Source: Paludibacter sp.
Lineage (GTDB): Bacteria > Bacteroidota > Bacteroidia > Bacteroidales > Paludibacteraceae
NCBI GenBank assembly: GCA_028690665.1
Contig: JAQVAV010000006.1
Span: 124,001-188,000, forward strand
Direction: 5' to 3'
Length of the DNA: 64,000 nucleotides
Shown here: piece by piece, positions 28,276 to 38,138 of the stretch
Layout: the number at the start of each line of letters is the position of its first letter
Position numbering within the stretch: the stretch's first letter is position 1
Position numbers and translations under genes: made by a program
The notes under the pieces: generated by a model
The model's database searches: none
The model's input: only the letters and a program-made list of their open reading frames with translations
Told to the model about the DNA's origin: nothing

Positions 28276-31200
28276 ATAAAGAGATTTTGCTGGAACTTGT
28301 TTATGCTTCAGACATCAAGGATGACGAACAAAGCATACTGCGAAAAGTTTTAATGGCTTATTTGAGAAAATTGAATTGTTTTCTGGCCGGGATTTTTGCG
28401 CTGCAAGGTCAGAATTTGGAAAATAAGTATATATTGCCTCACATGTTTTTAACTAATCCTTTGTGGGATACCCTCAAATTTTATATTGCAACCCATAAAC
28501 GGGAATTTGTTGATAAGGCATTTCTTAAATATACAGTTAACGATGATATATTTTATATATTTAAAATTAATGATTATGGCTTTCTTATATTAGGGAGGAA
28601 GAAACCATTGTCTGATATGTTTATTAATGATCTTACACATGTAATCAGTTATTCTGGCAAGGTGCTGACTCAGTCTGTAATAGAAAAAGAAAAAGAAGAA
28701 TTTGAAAAGGCAATAACCCGGGAGAGACAGTTGCTACGTACTATTATAGATAATATCCCTGTACGTATATACGTGAAAGATAACAAGTTACGTAAAACAT
28801 TGGTCAATAATGAAGAACTGGGATTTCTTGGGGTAGAGAGTGAAGACGAAGTTCTGGGGAAAACAGATTATGAATTGTTTGACAGCGAAATGGCCGAAAA
28901 GTTTTTTATAGAGGATGAGAAAGTGCTAAATGGAGATACTTCGATACTCAATGAAGAAAATTATCTTGGCAATAACAGATGGGGAATTATTTCAAAAGTA
29001 CCTTTAAAAGATGTAGATGGAAATATAAACGGGATAGTTGGGCTTGGTATCGATTTTACAGAACAGAAAAGAAACCGGGAACAATTACAAATATTCAGTG
29101 ACTTATTTGATAACCTCTCTGATTCAGTGCAAATTGCATTCGAAAATGGTCAGATGTTTTATATTAATCAAGAGGCTGCCGAACGGTTTGGAGTAAACAA
29201 GGATGATGTCCGAAACTATAAAGCGTGGGAGTTTGAGCCTAATATAGAAAATGTTGCCAGTTGGAATTCTTATGTTGAGCAGTTGAGACTGAATAAGTTT
29301 TTTAGGACAGAAGGGATGCAGATTAACCGCAAAACGGGAAAATCTCTTCCTGTGGAAATGACCGTAAAATATTCTGTTATTAACGGACAAACTTATATTA
29401 CCGGGATTGCACGGGATATTACGGAACGGAAAAGATATGAAGAGGAGTTGAAAAACAGCAACAATCGTTACGAACAGCTTGCAATACAGTCAGGAACAAT
29501 TGCCTGGGAGTTAGATGTAAATGGTATGTATACTTATATTACTCCAGTAGTTGAAAAGGTGCTTGGCTATTCACCGGGCGAACTTGTCGGAATAAAATAT
29601 TTTTATGATATGCTGACAAGTGAAAGCCGGAGTAACACAAGAAAGTTACTGCATAAAATGATGAAACAGCAGCAGCCAATTGTAAACATGGAGATGCAAG
29701 TATATCATAAAAATGGGCATACAATTTGGCTTTTAACGAACGGATCACCTATGTATAGCCCCAATGGGGAATATATTGGATTCAGGGGAAGTGATACGGA
29801 TATAACAGAAAGAAAACTGCAGGAAAAAATTATATTGCAAAATGAAGGCTATCAACGTGCTCTGCTTGAAAATCTTTCGTTGGGAATTATGATTGTTGAT
29901 CCGGTTACCCGTATTGTCGAAACTGTAAATAGTTTTGCAGCTAAAATGTTTAATGCTCTTCCTGAAGATATAATCGGAAAGCAATGTCATAACTTTATAT
30001 GTCCGGCAAAATATGGAGAATGTCCTGTTTGTGAAAGATTTAATATAATTGACAATTCAGACAGGGTTATGTATGATATAAATGGAGGTGCAGTTCCTGT
30101 TTTGAAGACAATTAAAACCATTCATATAAACGGGAAGGTAAAATTACTGGAGAGCTTTATAGAAATAAGAGAACGTAAAGAAATAGAGAGACAACTAAAG
30201 GAAAGCGAAGAGCGAAAAGCTGCATTAATTGCAAGTATGAATGATGTGGTTTTTGTTTTGGATGATCAGCTTAATTTTATAGAATATCATTATCATCGGA
30301 ATTTTGATTTTTCAGTTAATTCGATAGATAGTATTTTATATAAAAAATTTCAGGATGTAATAACTAATAAAGAAGTTACAGACGAAGTTATCCCCGTTTT
30401 TTATCATTGTCTGGAGAGTGGTGAAACTTCTAAAATAGAATTCTGTGTTAATCATAAAAAAGGGCAGAGATGGTACGAAATAACGGTTACACGAATGACC
30501 CTAAATTCCGAAAATGCGCTTACCTGTGTTGTACGGGATATCTCAGAAAACAAACAGCATGAATTGATTATTAATAATCAGATAAAACTCCAGGAACTAT
30601 TAATCAAAATATCAACAACTTATATTAATATAGATGTAAAAAGCACAGAAGATGTTATTAACCAGTCACTTATGGAACTGGGTGAATATGTCGGTGCCGA
30701 TCGGTCTTATATTTTTGATTATGACTTAGACAATAATACATGCACTAATACATACGAATGGGTCCGTACCGGAATTTTTTCCGAAATAAAAAATCTTCAG
30801 GAAGTGCCTCTTGATACGTTAGCTTATTTAGTAGAACAACATGAGAACGGTTTACCTTTTATAATTAAAGATATTGACGACCTTGCTAAAGATGGTCCAA
30901 ATGGGTTACGTGCACATCTTGAACCTCAAAATATTAAAAGTTTAATAACTATTCCGCTTATTGATGAACGAGAATTAATCGGATTTGTTGGATTTGATTA
31001 TGTTAGTCATATTCATCCATACTCGGAAATAGAGAAACAGTTGCTGCAGATTTATGCAGAAATGCTGGTTAATCTCGAAAACAGGAAAAGAGGTCAGAAT
31101 TTTTTGATTTCTCAGGAAGAGAAATATCGTAATATTATATCCAATATGCAGTTAGGATTTGTTCTGATGGACAACTTCAATAATGTTCTGGATGTTAATA

Positions 31201-33035
31201 AACAATTTTGTAATATGTCTGGTTACACGCAGGAAGAACTCAAAGGAAAAAATGCTGCTGAATTTGTGATACCAGGCAAAAAAAAGGATTTGTTGAACTA
31301 TAAAAGGAGTTATCTTAAATCTATTAATATACCGGCCATTGAGATGGTCTTCAGAAAAAAAAATGGTGAAAAAGTTTGGTGGTTGATAAATGGTGCACCA
31401 CAATATAATGATAAAAAAGAGCTTATTGGTACGATATCGGTATTTCTGGATATAACTTCCCAGAAGAAAATACAATCAGATCTTGAATTGTCAAAGAATC
31501 TTGCCGAGGATGCAGCAAAGGCAAAAGAACTTTTTCTGACTAATATGAGCCATGAAATCCGGACTCCACTTAATGTAATCATAGGAATGATAAGAGAGTT
31601 GAGCAAAGAGAATCTTACAAAGAATCAGCGGACATATCTGGAACACTCTGAAGCTGCATCATATCATTTACTGTCAATTGTAAATAATGTGATGGATATG
31701 TCAAAAATAGAGGTTGGAGAATTTGTATTGGAGAATATTGATTTTAATATTTATACATTGGTTGCTAATGTAAAAAGCATATTATCTTCGCGTGCACAAT
31801 CTAAAAAAATTAACATGACTTTTGAGGTTGATCCTCAAATTTGTCAGGCTCTTGTTGGAGACCCGGTAAGACTTAGCCAGGTGTTGATTAATTTTCTTGG
31901 TAACTCGCTAAAATTTACCGATGAGGGTTTTATCAGATTACATATAAGCTCTGTTGCTAAAACAGATACTTACCAAAAAATAGAATTTTCAGTGCAAGAT
32001 TCAGGAATTGGAATGAGCTTGGATTTTCAGCAGAAGATTTTCAATAAATTTACTCAGGAAAACAGTCGGTCGAATCGTATATATGAAGGTACCGGGTTAG
32101 GATTGAGTATCTCAAAGGAGATTATAGAGTTGATGGGAGGCACGATTACTTTTAGAAGTGAGAAAGGGAAAGGCACTGAAATCACTTTTGATGTGAGTTT
32201 CCCTATCGGAAATCAAAATAAGCTTGTTAATCTGGATAAAACAACTAAAAGCTATGATATTTCAGGCTCTCACATTCTGATAGTAGAAGATAATGACATG
32301 AATCGGTTTATTGCCCGCCAAAGCCTTAAACAGGCACAATGTATTGTTGCAGAGGCTTCCAATGGCATTGAAGCTGTTGAGAAAATTAAATCGGGGCGGT
32401 TTGATATCATTCTTATGGATATACAAATGCCTGTTATGGATGGTGTGGAAGCAACTATGAAAATTCGGAACGAATTAAAGAAACAGACTCCTATTATTGC
32501 CTTAACAGCCAATGCTTTTAAACATGATGTAGATCAATATCTTAATTCAGGAATGAATGACTTTTTGATTAAGCCCTATAAAGAGGAAGATTTATATATG
32601 AAAATAGAAAATAATTTGCGGCAGATGAATCGGCCTGTAATAAATTCCGAAATTGACAATATAAATAGTGAAAAAGAAAATATGAAATCAAAAAATGTAA
32701 ATCTATACAGTACCAAACAGATTGAAACACTGGGTGGTGGAGATAAATCTTTTGTAAATAGTATGTTGGAACTATTTGTAAAATTAGCTAATGAAACAGT
32801 TGAACAGATAGAGCAATCTATAAAAATAAATAATATAGAGATTATAAAAAGGGTTTCCCATAAGATAAAGCCAAGTTTGGATAATTTAGAAATAAGCTCG
32901 CTATATGAAGATATAAGATACCTTGAAGCGTTAGATAAGGATGGTCAGATAAATGATGATGTGAAATTAAAGGCCAATAATGTAATCGTGACCCTGAAAT
33001 CAGTTGTTGATCAAATAAATAAGGACTCAATATAA
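28257..33035 (+). CDS. Giant soluble hybrid histidine kinase (PAS x6, GAF, HK, REC, HPt)
   Basis: A 1592-residue sensor kinase with no membrane segment. After a 150-residue N-terminus come PAS domains at about 160-272, 278-396, 400-522, 530-640 and 648-772, a GAF domain at about 780-952 and a sixth PAS at 955-1080. HisKA has NMSHEIRTPLN with H1099, the ATPase domain has NFLGNSLKFT and GTGLGLSIS, the receiver has MDIQMPVMDG with D1388, and a C-terminal HPt has VSHKIKPS with H1535. The fourth PAS holds four Cys (577, 582, 589, 592) that could bind a metal or react with redox signals. Its start overlaps the FIST gene, which suggests that the FIST protein is its input partner. Confidence 0.88.
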   Translation: MEEEHINKEILLELVYASDIKDDEQSILRKVLMAYLRKLNCFLAGIFALQGQNLENKYILPHMFLTNPLWDTLKFYIATHKREFVDKAFLKYTVNDDIFYIFKINDYGFLILGRKKPLSDMFINDLTHVISYSGKVLTQSVIEKEKEEFEKAITRERQLLRTIIDNIPVRIYVKDNKLRKTLVNNEELGFLGVESEDEVLGKTDYELFDSEMAEKFFIEDEKVLNGDTSILNEENYLGNNRWGIISKVPLKDVDGNINGIVGLGIDFTEQKRNREQLQIFSDLFDNLSDSVQIAFENGQMFYINQEAAERFGVNKDDVRNYKAWEFEPNIENVASWNSYVEQLRLNKFFRTEGMQINRKTGKSLPVEMTVKYSVINGQTYITGIARDITERKRYEEELKNSNNRYEQLAIQSGTIAWELDVNGMYTYITPVVEKVLGYSPGELVGIKYFYDMLTSESRSNTRKLLHKMMKQQQPIVNMEMQVYHKNGHTIWLLTNGSPMYSPNGEYIGFRGSDTDITERKLQEKIILQNEGYQRALLENLSLGIMIVDPVTRIVETVNSFAAKMFNALPEDIIGKQCHNFICPAKYGECPVCERFNIIDNSDRVMYDINGGAVPVLKTIKTIHINGKVKLLESFIEIRERKEIERQLKESEERKAALIASMNDVVFVLDDQLNFIEYHYHRNFDFSVNSIDSILYKKFQDVITNKEVTDEVIPVFYHCLESGETSKIEFCVNHKKGQRWYEITVTRMTLNSENALTCVVRDISENKQHELIINNQIKLQELLIKISTTYINIDVKSTEDVINQSLMELGEYVGADRSYIFDYDLDNNTCTNTYEWVRTGIFSEIKNLQEVPLDTLAYLVEQHENGLPFIIKDIDDLAKDGPNGLRAHLEPQNIKSLITIPLIDERELIGFVGFDYVSHIHPYSEIEKQLLQIYAEMLVNLENRKRGQNFLISQEEKYRNIISNMQLGFVLMDNFNNVLDVNKQFCNMSGYTQEELKGKNAAEFVIPGKKKDLLNYKRSYLKSINIPAIEMVFRKKNGEKVWWLINGAPQYNDKKELIGTISVFLDITSQKKIQSDLELSKNLAEDAAKAKELFLTNMSHEIRTPLNVIIGMIRELSKENLTKNQRTYLEHSEAASYHLLSIVNNVMDMSKIEVGEFVLENIDFNIYTLVANVKSILSSRAQSKKINMTFEVDPQICQALVGDPVRLSQVLINFLGNSLKFTDEGFIRLHISSVAKTDTYQKIEFSVQDSGIGMSLDFQQKIFNKFTQENSRSNRIYEGTGLGLSISKEIIELMGGTITFRSEKGKGTEITFDVSFPIGNQNKLVNLDKTTKSYDISGSHILIVEDNDMNRFIARQSLKQAQCIVAEASNGIEAVEKIKSGRFDIILMDIQMPVMDGVEATMKIRNELKKQTPIIALTANAFKHDVDQYLNSGMNDFLIKPYKEEDLYMKIENNLRQMNRPVINSEIDNINSEKENMKSKNVNLYSTKQIETLGGGDKSFVNSMLELFVKLANETVEQIEQSIKINNIEIIKRVSHKIKPSLDNLEISSLYEDIRYLEALDKDGQINDDVKLKANNVIVTLKSVVDQINKDSI

Positions 33036-33041
33036 CATTTT

Positions 33042-36000
33042 ATGAATCCCAGTGTTTTAAGTTTTATATATCTCATATCTGCGCTGATTTCCGTTTTTTT
33101 AGCAGCGTTATCTTTTCGGCGTAAGAATGATGCGATTTCCAGAACATTAAGCTTGTTATTATGTGGTGCTTCTGTCTGGTCTTTTTTTTACGGATTAGAA
33201 ATTGCGGCCACTGCCTTTTGGGCAATCAGGATCTGTCTTACTTTAGAGTATGCCGGAATCGTTTCTATTCCGGTGTTGTACTTATTTTATGTTTTGCGTT
33301 ATAGCGGAAATGAAAATAAGCTAACTAACAAATTTAAGATTTTGATTTCTATTGTTCCTGTATTGACTTTTTTGATACAGGCTACCAATGATTACCAGCA
33401 TTTATTTTATAAAAGTTCTGATTTAGGTTATGCTTTTGGTTATTGGTATCATCATTTCTCTCCGGGTGTTTTTTATTATATACATCTCGTTTATTCTTAT
33501 TCACTCATATTTATAGGAGTTGTGATATTATTCAAAATGTATTCAAAAGTACAGCGAGAAGCCAGACATGCGGTAGGATATATTTTGTTTGCTTCCCTTA
33601 TTCCTTTTCTGGTAAGCCTCATATATGCTTTTGGATATCATCCTATGGGTTTTGTCGATTTAACTCCCCTGGGATTTTTGGTAATGGGTATTATTTTAAT
33701 TATAGGTGTGTTTAATGAAAATATATTTAATATAAAGCCTCTGATTCTTAATTCTTTATTTGAAAGCATTCCAGATGCAATCTTTACACTTAATTTAAAT
33801 TCGGAAATAATTAGTTTGAATCCTGCTGCTGAGAAGCTAATGAAAACGGATTCATTCCGGGGAAAAAAGAATATAAAAGAATTGTTACTCGGAAATTCAG
33901 ACAAAGATGTTAAATGTCCGTATTGTAATACCGAAGCTGATATTGAGGGCAAAACATATACTGTAACATACAATAAGTTATGTAATAATGCCGGAGTTAT
34001 CATTGGAGAAATATTTATTTTGCATGATATCACAAGCCGGATTATTACCGAAAACGCTTTAAAAACTAGTGAAGAAAGATTTAAAGAACTTACTGAAATT
34101 TTCCCGGAAGTAATTTATGAAGCAGACAGATACGGCAATCTGACTTATGTCAACAGGCATGGATTTGAAAAGTTTGGTTTTTTTGATGGCGATTATCATG
34201 GACTCAATATATTGGATTTCATAAGTCCTGGAGATAAAGTTAAGGTACTAGCCCGTTTGAATGAACGTTTTGATGGGGGAAAAGGTACTTTTCACGAATA
34301 TACAGCTGTGAAAAGTAATGGCGAAGAGTTTGATGTTTTGTCATACACTGCCAATATCATGGATGCCGATAAGAAGATCATAGGTATCAGGGGATTTATT
34401 CTTGATATTTCAGAAAGAAAGAGGATAGAATCATCGTTAAGAGAAAGTGAAATAAATTTTCGTTCTTTTTTCGAAACTATGAACGATATGGTTTTTATTT
34501 GTAACGGAGAAAGGCGTATTATTTTTTCGAATAGTGCAATGTGTAACAATATGAACATTCCCATGGAAGAACTTACACAGTTGCATGTTTTAGATCTTAT
34601 TCTTAAATCAGAACAACGTCAGGCCTCAATTACTTTTAATGAAATATTACGGGGGAAAAAACAATCATGCACAATTCCGTTTGTCAGAAAAGATGGCTCT
34701 GTTATTCCCGTAGAGACCCGTATCTGGAGAGGAAAATGGAATGGAGCAGAGTGTGTTTTCGGTATTTCAAAAGACCTGACAAACGAACGGGCAGCATTAC
34801 AAAAATTTAATAAAATTTTTGACAGTAATCCTACTCTTATGGCCTTACTTTCTATTGAAAATCTTCAGATTGCAGAGGTAAACAAAGCATTTCTACAGAA
34901 AACCGGTTATACCGAAGATGAGTGTATTGGAAATACCGTATCAGAATTGAATTTGTATCCGGATTGGCAAAATACGGATTACCTAATGGATGTACTTTGC
35001 CAGAGAGGGCGGGATGGTAATTTTGAATTAAAGATGAAGACTAAAAATAATCATCTTTTATCGGGAGTTTTGTTTTGCGAAGTCATTGAAAATCTTGGGA
35101 AGAAGTTTATACTTACGGTTTTTTCCGATATTACCGAATTGAAACAAATGTCCTCTCTTCAGGAATTGTTGGTCGAAATTGCAGAAAAATACATTAATAC
35201 ATCGATTGAAACTCTTGATAATGAAATCAACAAATCATTAAAAGATGTTGGTGTTTTTGTCAATTCTGACAGAACATATATTTATGAAAAATCAGGAAAA
35301 GATAATAGCTATATCAATACTTATGAATGGTGTCGGAAGGGAATTCCCACTGAAATTGGAACACAGCAATCGAATTTTAATGATTTAATAAAAGCTCATA
35401 AGAAGAATATGCCTTATGTAATTGAGGATGTTGACAAAATTGAGTCTGACTCTCAAATAATCAAATACCTTAAAGCTAAACAGGTGAAAAGTTCAATCTG
35501 TATACCTCTTTATTTGGAAGAAAAATATATGGGTTTTGTAGGCTTTGATTCAATCAGGCTTGTGCACAGATATTCAGAAAGAGAAGTGACCCTATTACAG
35601 GTGTTTGCTCAAATGATAGTCAATGTGCGAAACAGAAAAATAAATAATGATTTGCTGAAAGACCAAATTCTTTTTCAAAAACTTATCAGTGATATATCAT
35701 CAGACTTTGTTTCAGCGACAAATAGCAATATTGAGCAGAAAGTAAATCAGATGCTCAAACAAATGGGCGAATTTTTTAATGTAGACCGCAGTTATCTGTT
35801 ACGATATACCAAAGATACGGAAAAGGAAACCAATACACACGAATGGTGTGCATCAGGCATTAGTTCTCAGAAGGACTCGATCAAAGATGTTGTTATGAAT
35901 GATTTTCCGTGGTGGAAACAGCAGGTTATGTCAAAGAAAATTATTCAGATTTATGATATAAATGAACTGCCTAAAGAGGCTACCGCCGAGAAAAAAGATT

Positions 36001-38138
36001 TTATACGTCAGGAAATTCAATCGATTATTTGTTTGCCGATAATATTTAATAACGACCTTATCGGGTTGATTGGTTTTGATTCGGTGAGAGAAAAACGGCA
36101 TTGGGATAATGAACAGATTGCACTTCTGAAAGTTATAGCCAATACATTAGGCGATGCTTTAATGAGGGCGGAAACAGAGGCTGAGTTAATAAGGGCAAAA
36201 GAAATGGCTGAAGCAGCAAACGTTGCAAAAACAGAATTTCTCTCAAATATGAGCCATGAAATCCGTACTCCGTTAAATGGTGTTATCGGATTTACTGATT
36301 TACTTAGAAATACTCCGCTTACCAAAGTTCAAAAAGATTACCTTGATAATGCTATAACTTCGGCAAACTCATTGCTTGGAGTTATCAGCGATATTCTTGA
36401 TTTTTCGAAAATTGAGGCAGGTAAGCTCGATTTAGAACTTGTCCAGACCGATATTATTCAGTTGTTACAAGATACTACGGATATTGTAAAAGTTAATGCA
36501 GCTAAAAAGGGTTTGGAGTTGTTACTAAACATTCAGCCTGATATGCCAAGATATGTTAAGGTTGATCCAATTCGGTTTAAACAGATCTTAGTAAATCTGA
36601 TTGGAAACGCTGTGAAATTTACAAATGACGGGGAAGTCGAGCTTGTCGCTACTTTCCGTAAACTTTCAGATGTAAAGGTTCAAATTACAGTTGGAATACG
36701 TGATACAGGTATTGGTATTAAAGATGAGGATAAGAATAAACTCTTTAAAGCTTTTTCCCAGGCTGACACATCCACTACACGAAGATATGGCGGTACAGGA
36801 CTTGGATTAATCATTTCAAATTCACTGGCTCATAAAATGGGTAGCTTCATATCATTTGAAAGTACTTATAAAAAAGGTTCTACTTTTCGCTTTACCATCG
36901 AAACTGAGTATGAAGTGGAAGATTTGGAGATAAATAAGCAAAAGTTAGATAAAATCAGAAAAGTGATGATTGTTGATGATAATGGTAAAAATAGAATGAT
37001 TTTGGAACATAACTTTAAATTCTGGGGAATTGAAACGGTTGGTTTTGAAAGTGGGATGAAAGTGATGACATGGCTTGATTCTAATCCGGCAAATGATTTT
37101 GATCTTATGATAGTTGATTATCACATGCCTCATTTAAATGGGATTGAAACGATTAGAGCTCTGAGAAATTCGGATATAAAAAAAGCCAAAAGTTTGCCTG
37201 TCATTTTGCTTCACAGTTCAGCTGATAATCTTTCTGTATACAAAGAATCGAAAGAATTGAATATTAAATTCATGCTGACTAAACCAGTGAAAGCAGATGA
37301 ATTATTTCTTTATTTATACAATATCAACAACAAACAATCTGGAAAAAACACTGCCAGATTAGAATTTTTTAATGAGAATAAAGATACTGTTGTTTCAGAA
37401 AAACCTGTAAGCATTATGGTTGCTGAAGATACGGATATTAATATGTTGTTGATTACTAGAATTTTGAAAGATATATTGCCGGCAGTTCATATTTTTAAGG
37501 CCGTGAATGGAATGGACGCACTAAAAATATTATCGGAAAATAAGCCTGAGCTTATTATAATGGACGTGCAAATGCCTGTTATGGATGGTATTGTTGCAAC
37601 CAAAGAAATAAGGAAGATGGAGCATCTTAAAAATGTACCTGTTATCGCTCTTTCGGCAGGAGTAACTAAAGAAGAAAGAGAGGTTTGCTTCAATGCCGGT
37701 ATGAATGACTTTTTAGCAAAGCCGATTGATAAAAATGAACTTCAGAGTAAGTTATATCAATATTTACAAATTTCGGATGTTCAGGAATCGGCAATAAATC
37801 CGGAAGCAGAAGAGAGTGAACATTTCAGACGCGAAATTCTTCTTGAGAAGACCGGAAATAATAAGAGTGTTGTAAAAAATATGCTTTTACTTGCAGAAAC
37901 AGAATTTCCTAAATACTTACTTGAAATTGAAAAGGCTTTTATCGAAAAGAATCAAGATCAGATTAAAAAAACGGCTCACAAAATTAAGGGAAGCAGTTTG
38001 AATCTAGAGTTCTTAAATTTAGCAGAACTAGCCTCTAAAATAGAATCAAATTCAGAAAATATGAAAATAATACCAAATTTACTTACAGAATTAAAAAAAG
38101 AATGGCAGGTTATTGAAAGAATAATTATTGAAATATAA
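33042..38138 (+). CDS. Giant membrane hybrid histidine kinase (7TM, PAS x4, GAF x2, HK, REC x2, HPt)
   Basis: A 1698-residue kinase that starts 6 bases after the previous stop. Residues 1-225 form seven membrane helices of the type found N-terminal to histidine kinases. PAS domains follow at about 235-335, 345-455, 465-575 and 585-700, then two GAF domains (705-860, 870-1035). H1072 in NMSHEIRTPLNG is the phosphorylation site, and GGTGLGLIIS marks the ATPase. Two receivers follow (D1359 in VDYHMPHLNG; D1508 in MDVQMPVMDG), then an HPt with H1646 in TAHKIKGSS. C292, C295 and C314 lie in the first PAS. The kinase core is close to that of the gene at 39841, so the two look like paralogues. Confidence 0.88.
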   Translation: MNPSVLSFIYLISALISVFLAALSFRRKNDAISRTLSLLLCGASVWSFFYGLEIAATAFWAIRICLTLEYAGIVSIPVLYLFYVLRYSGNENKLTNKFKILISIVPVLTFLIQATNDYQHLFYKSSDLGYAFGYWYHHFSPGVFYYIHLVYSYSLIFIGVVILFKMYSKVQREARHAVGYILFASLIPFLVSLIYAFGYHPMGFVDLTPLGFLVMGIILIIGVFNENIFNIKPLILNSLFESIPDAIFTLNLNSEIISLNPAAEKLMKTDSFRGKKNIKELLLGNSDKDVKCPYCNTEADIEGKTYTVTYNKLCNNAGVIIGEIFILHDITSRIITENALKTSEERFKELTEIFPEVIYEADRYGNLTYVNRHGFEKFGFFDGDYHGLNILDFISPGDKVKVLARLNERFDGGKGTFHEYTAVKSNGEEFDVLSYTANIMDADKKIIGIRGFILDISERKRIESSLRESEINFRSFFETMNDMVFICNGERRIIFSNSAMCNNMNIPMEELTQLHVLDLILKSEQRQASITFNEILRGKKQSCTIPFVRKDGSVIPVETRIWRGKWNGAECVFGISKDLTNERAALQKFNKIFDSNPTLMALLSIENLQIAEVNKAFLQKTGYTEDECIGNTVSELNLYPDWQNTDYLMDVLCQRGRDGNFELKMKTKNNHLLSGVLFCEVIENLGKKFILTVFSDITELKQMSSLQELLVEIAEKYINTSIETLDNEINKSLKDVGVFVNSDRTYIYEKSGKDNSYINTYEWCRKGIPTEIGTQQSNFNDLIKAHKKNMPYVIEDVDKIESDSQIIKYLKAKQVKSSICIPLYLEEKYMGFVGFDSIRLVHRYSEREVTLLQVFAQMIVNVRNRKINNDLLKDQILFQKLISDISSDFVSATNSNIEQKVNQMLKQMGEFFNVDRSYLLRYTKDTEKETNTHEWCASGISSQKDSIKDVVMNDFPWWKQQVMSKKIIQIYDINELPKEATAEKKDFIRQEIQSIICLPIIFNNDLIGLIGFDSVREKRHWDNEQIALLKVIANTLGDALMRAETEAELIRAKEMAEAANVAKTEFLSNMSHEIRTPLNGVIGFTDLLRNTPLTKVQKDYLDNAITSANSLLGVISDILDFSKIEAGKLDLELVQTDIIQLLQDTTDIVKVNAAKKGLELLLNIQPDMPRYVKVDPIRFKQILVNLIGNAVKFTNDGEVELVATFRKLSDVKVQITVGIRDTGIGIKDEDKNKLFKAFSQADTSTTRRYGGTGLGLIISNSLAHKMGSFISFESTYKKGSTFRFTIETEYEVEDLEINKQKLDKIRKVMIVDDNGKNRMILEHNFKFWGIETVGFESGMKVMTWLDSNPANDFDLMIVDYHMPHLNGIETIRALRNSDIKKAKSLPVILLHSSADNLSVYKESKELNIKFMLTKPVKADELFLYLYNINNKQSGKNTARLEFFNENKDTVVSEKPVSIMVAEDTDINMLLITRILKDILPAVHIFKAVNGMDALKILSENKPELIIMDVQMPVMDGIVATKEIRKMEHLKNVPVIALSAGVTKEEREVCFNAGMNDFLAKPIDKNELQSKLYQYLQISDVQESAINPEAEESEHFRREILLEKTGNNKSVVKNMLLLAETEFPKYLLEIEKAFIEKNQDQIKKTAHKIKGSSLNLEFLNLAELASKIESNSENMKIIPNLLTELKKEWQVIERIIIEI

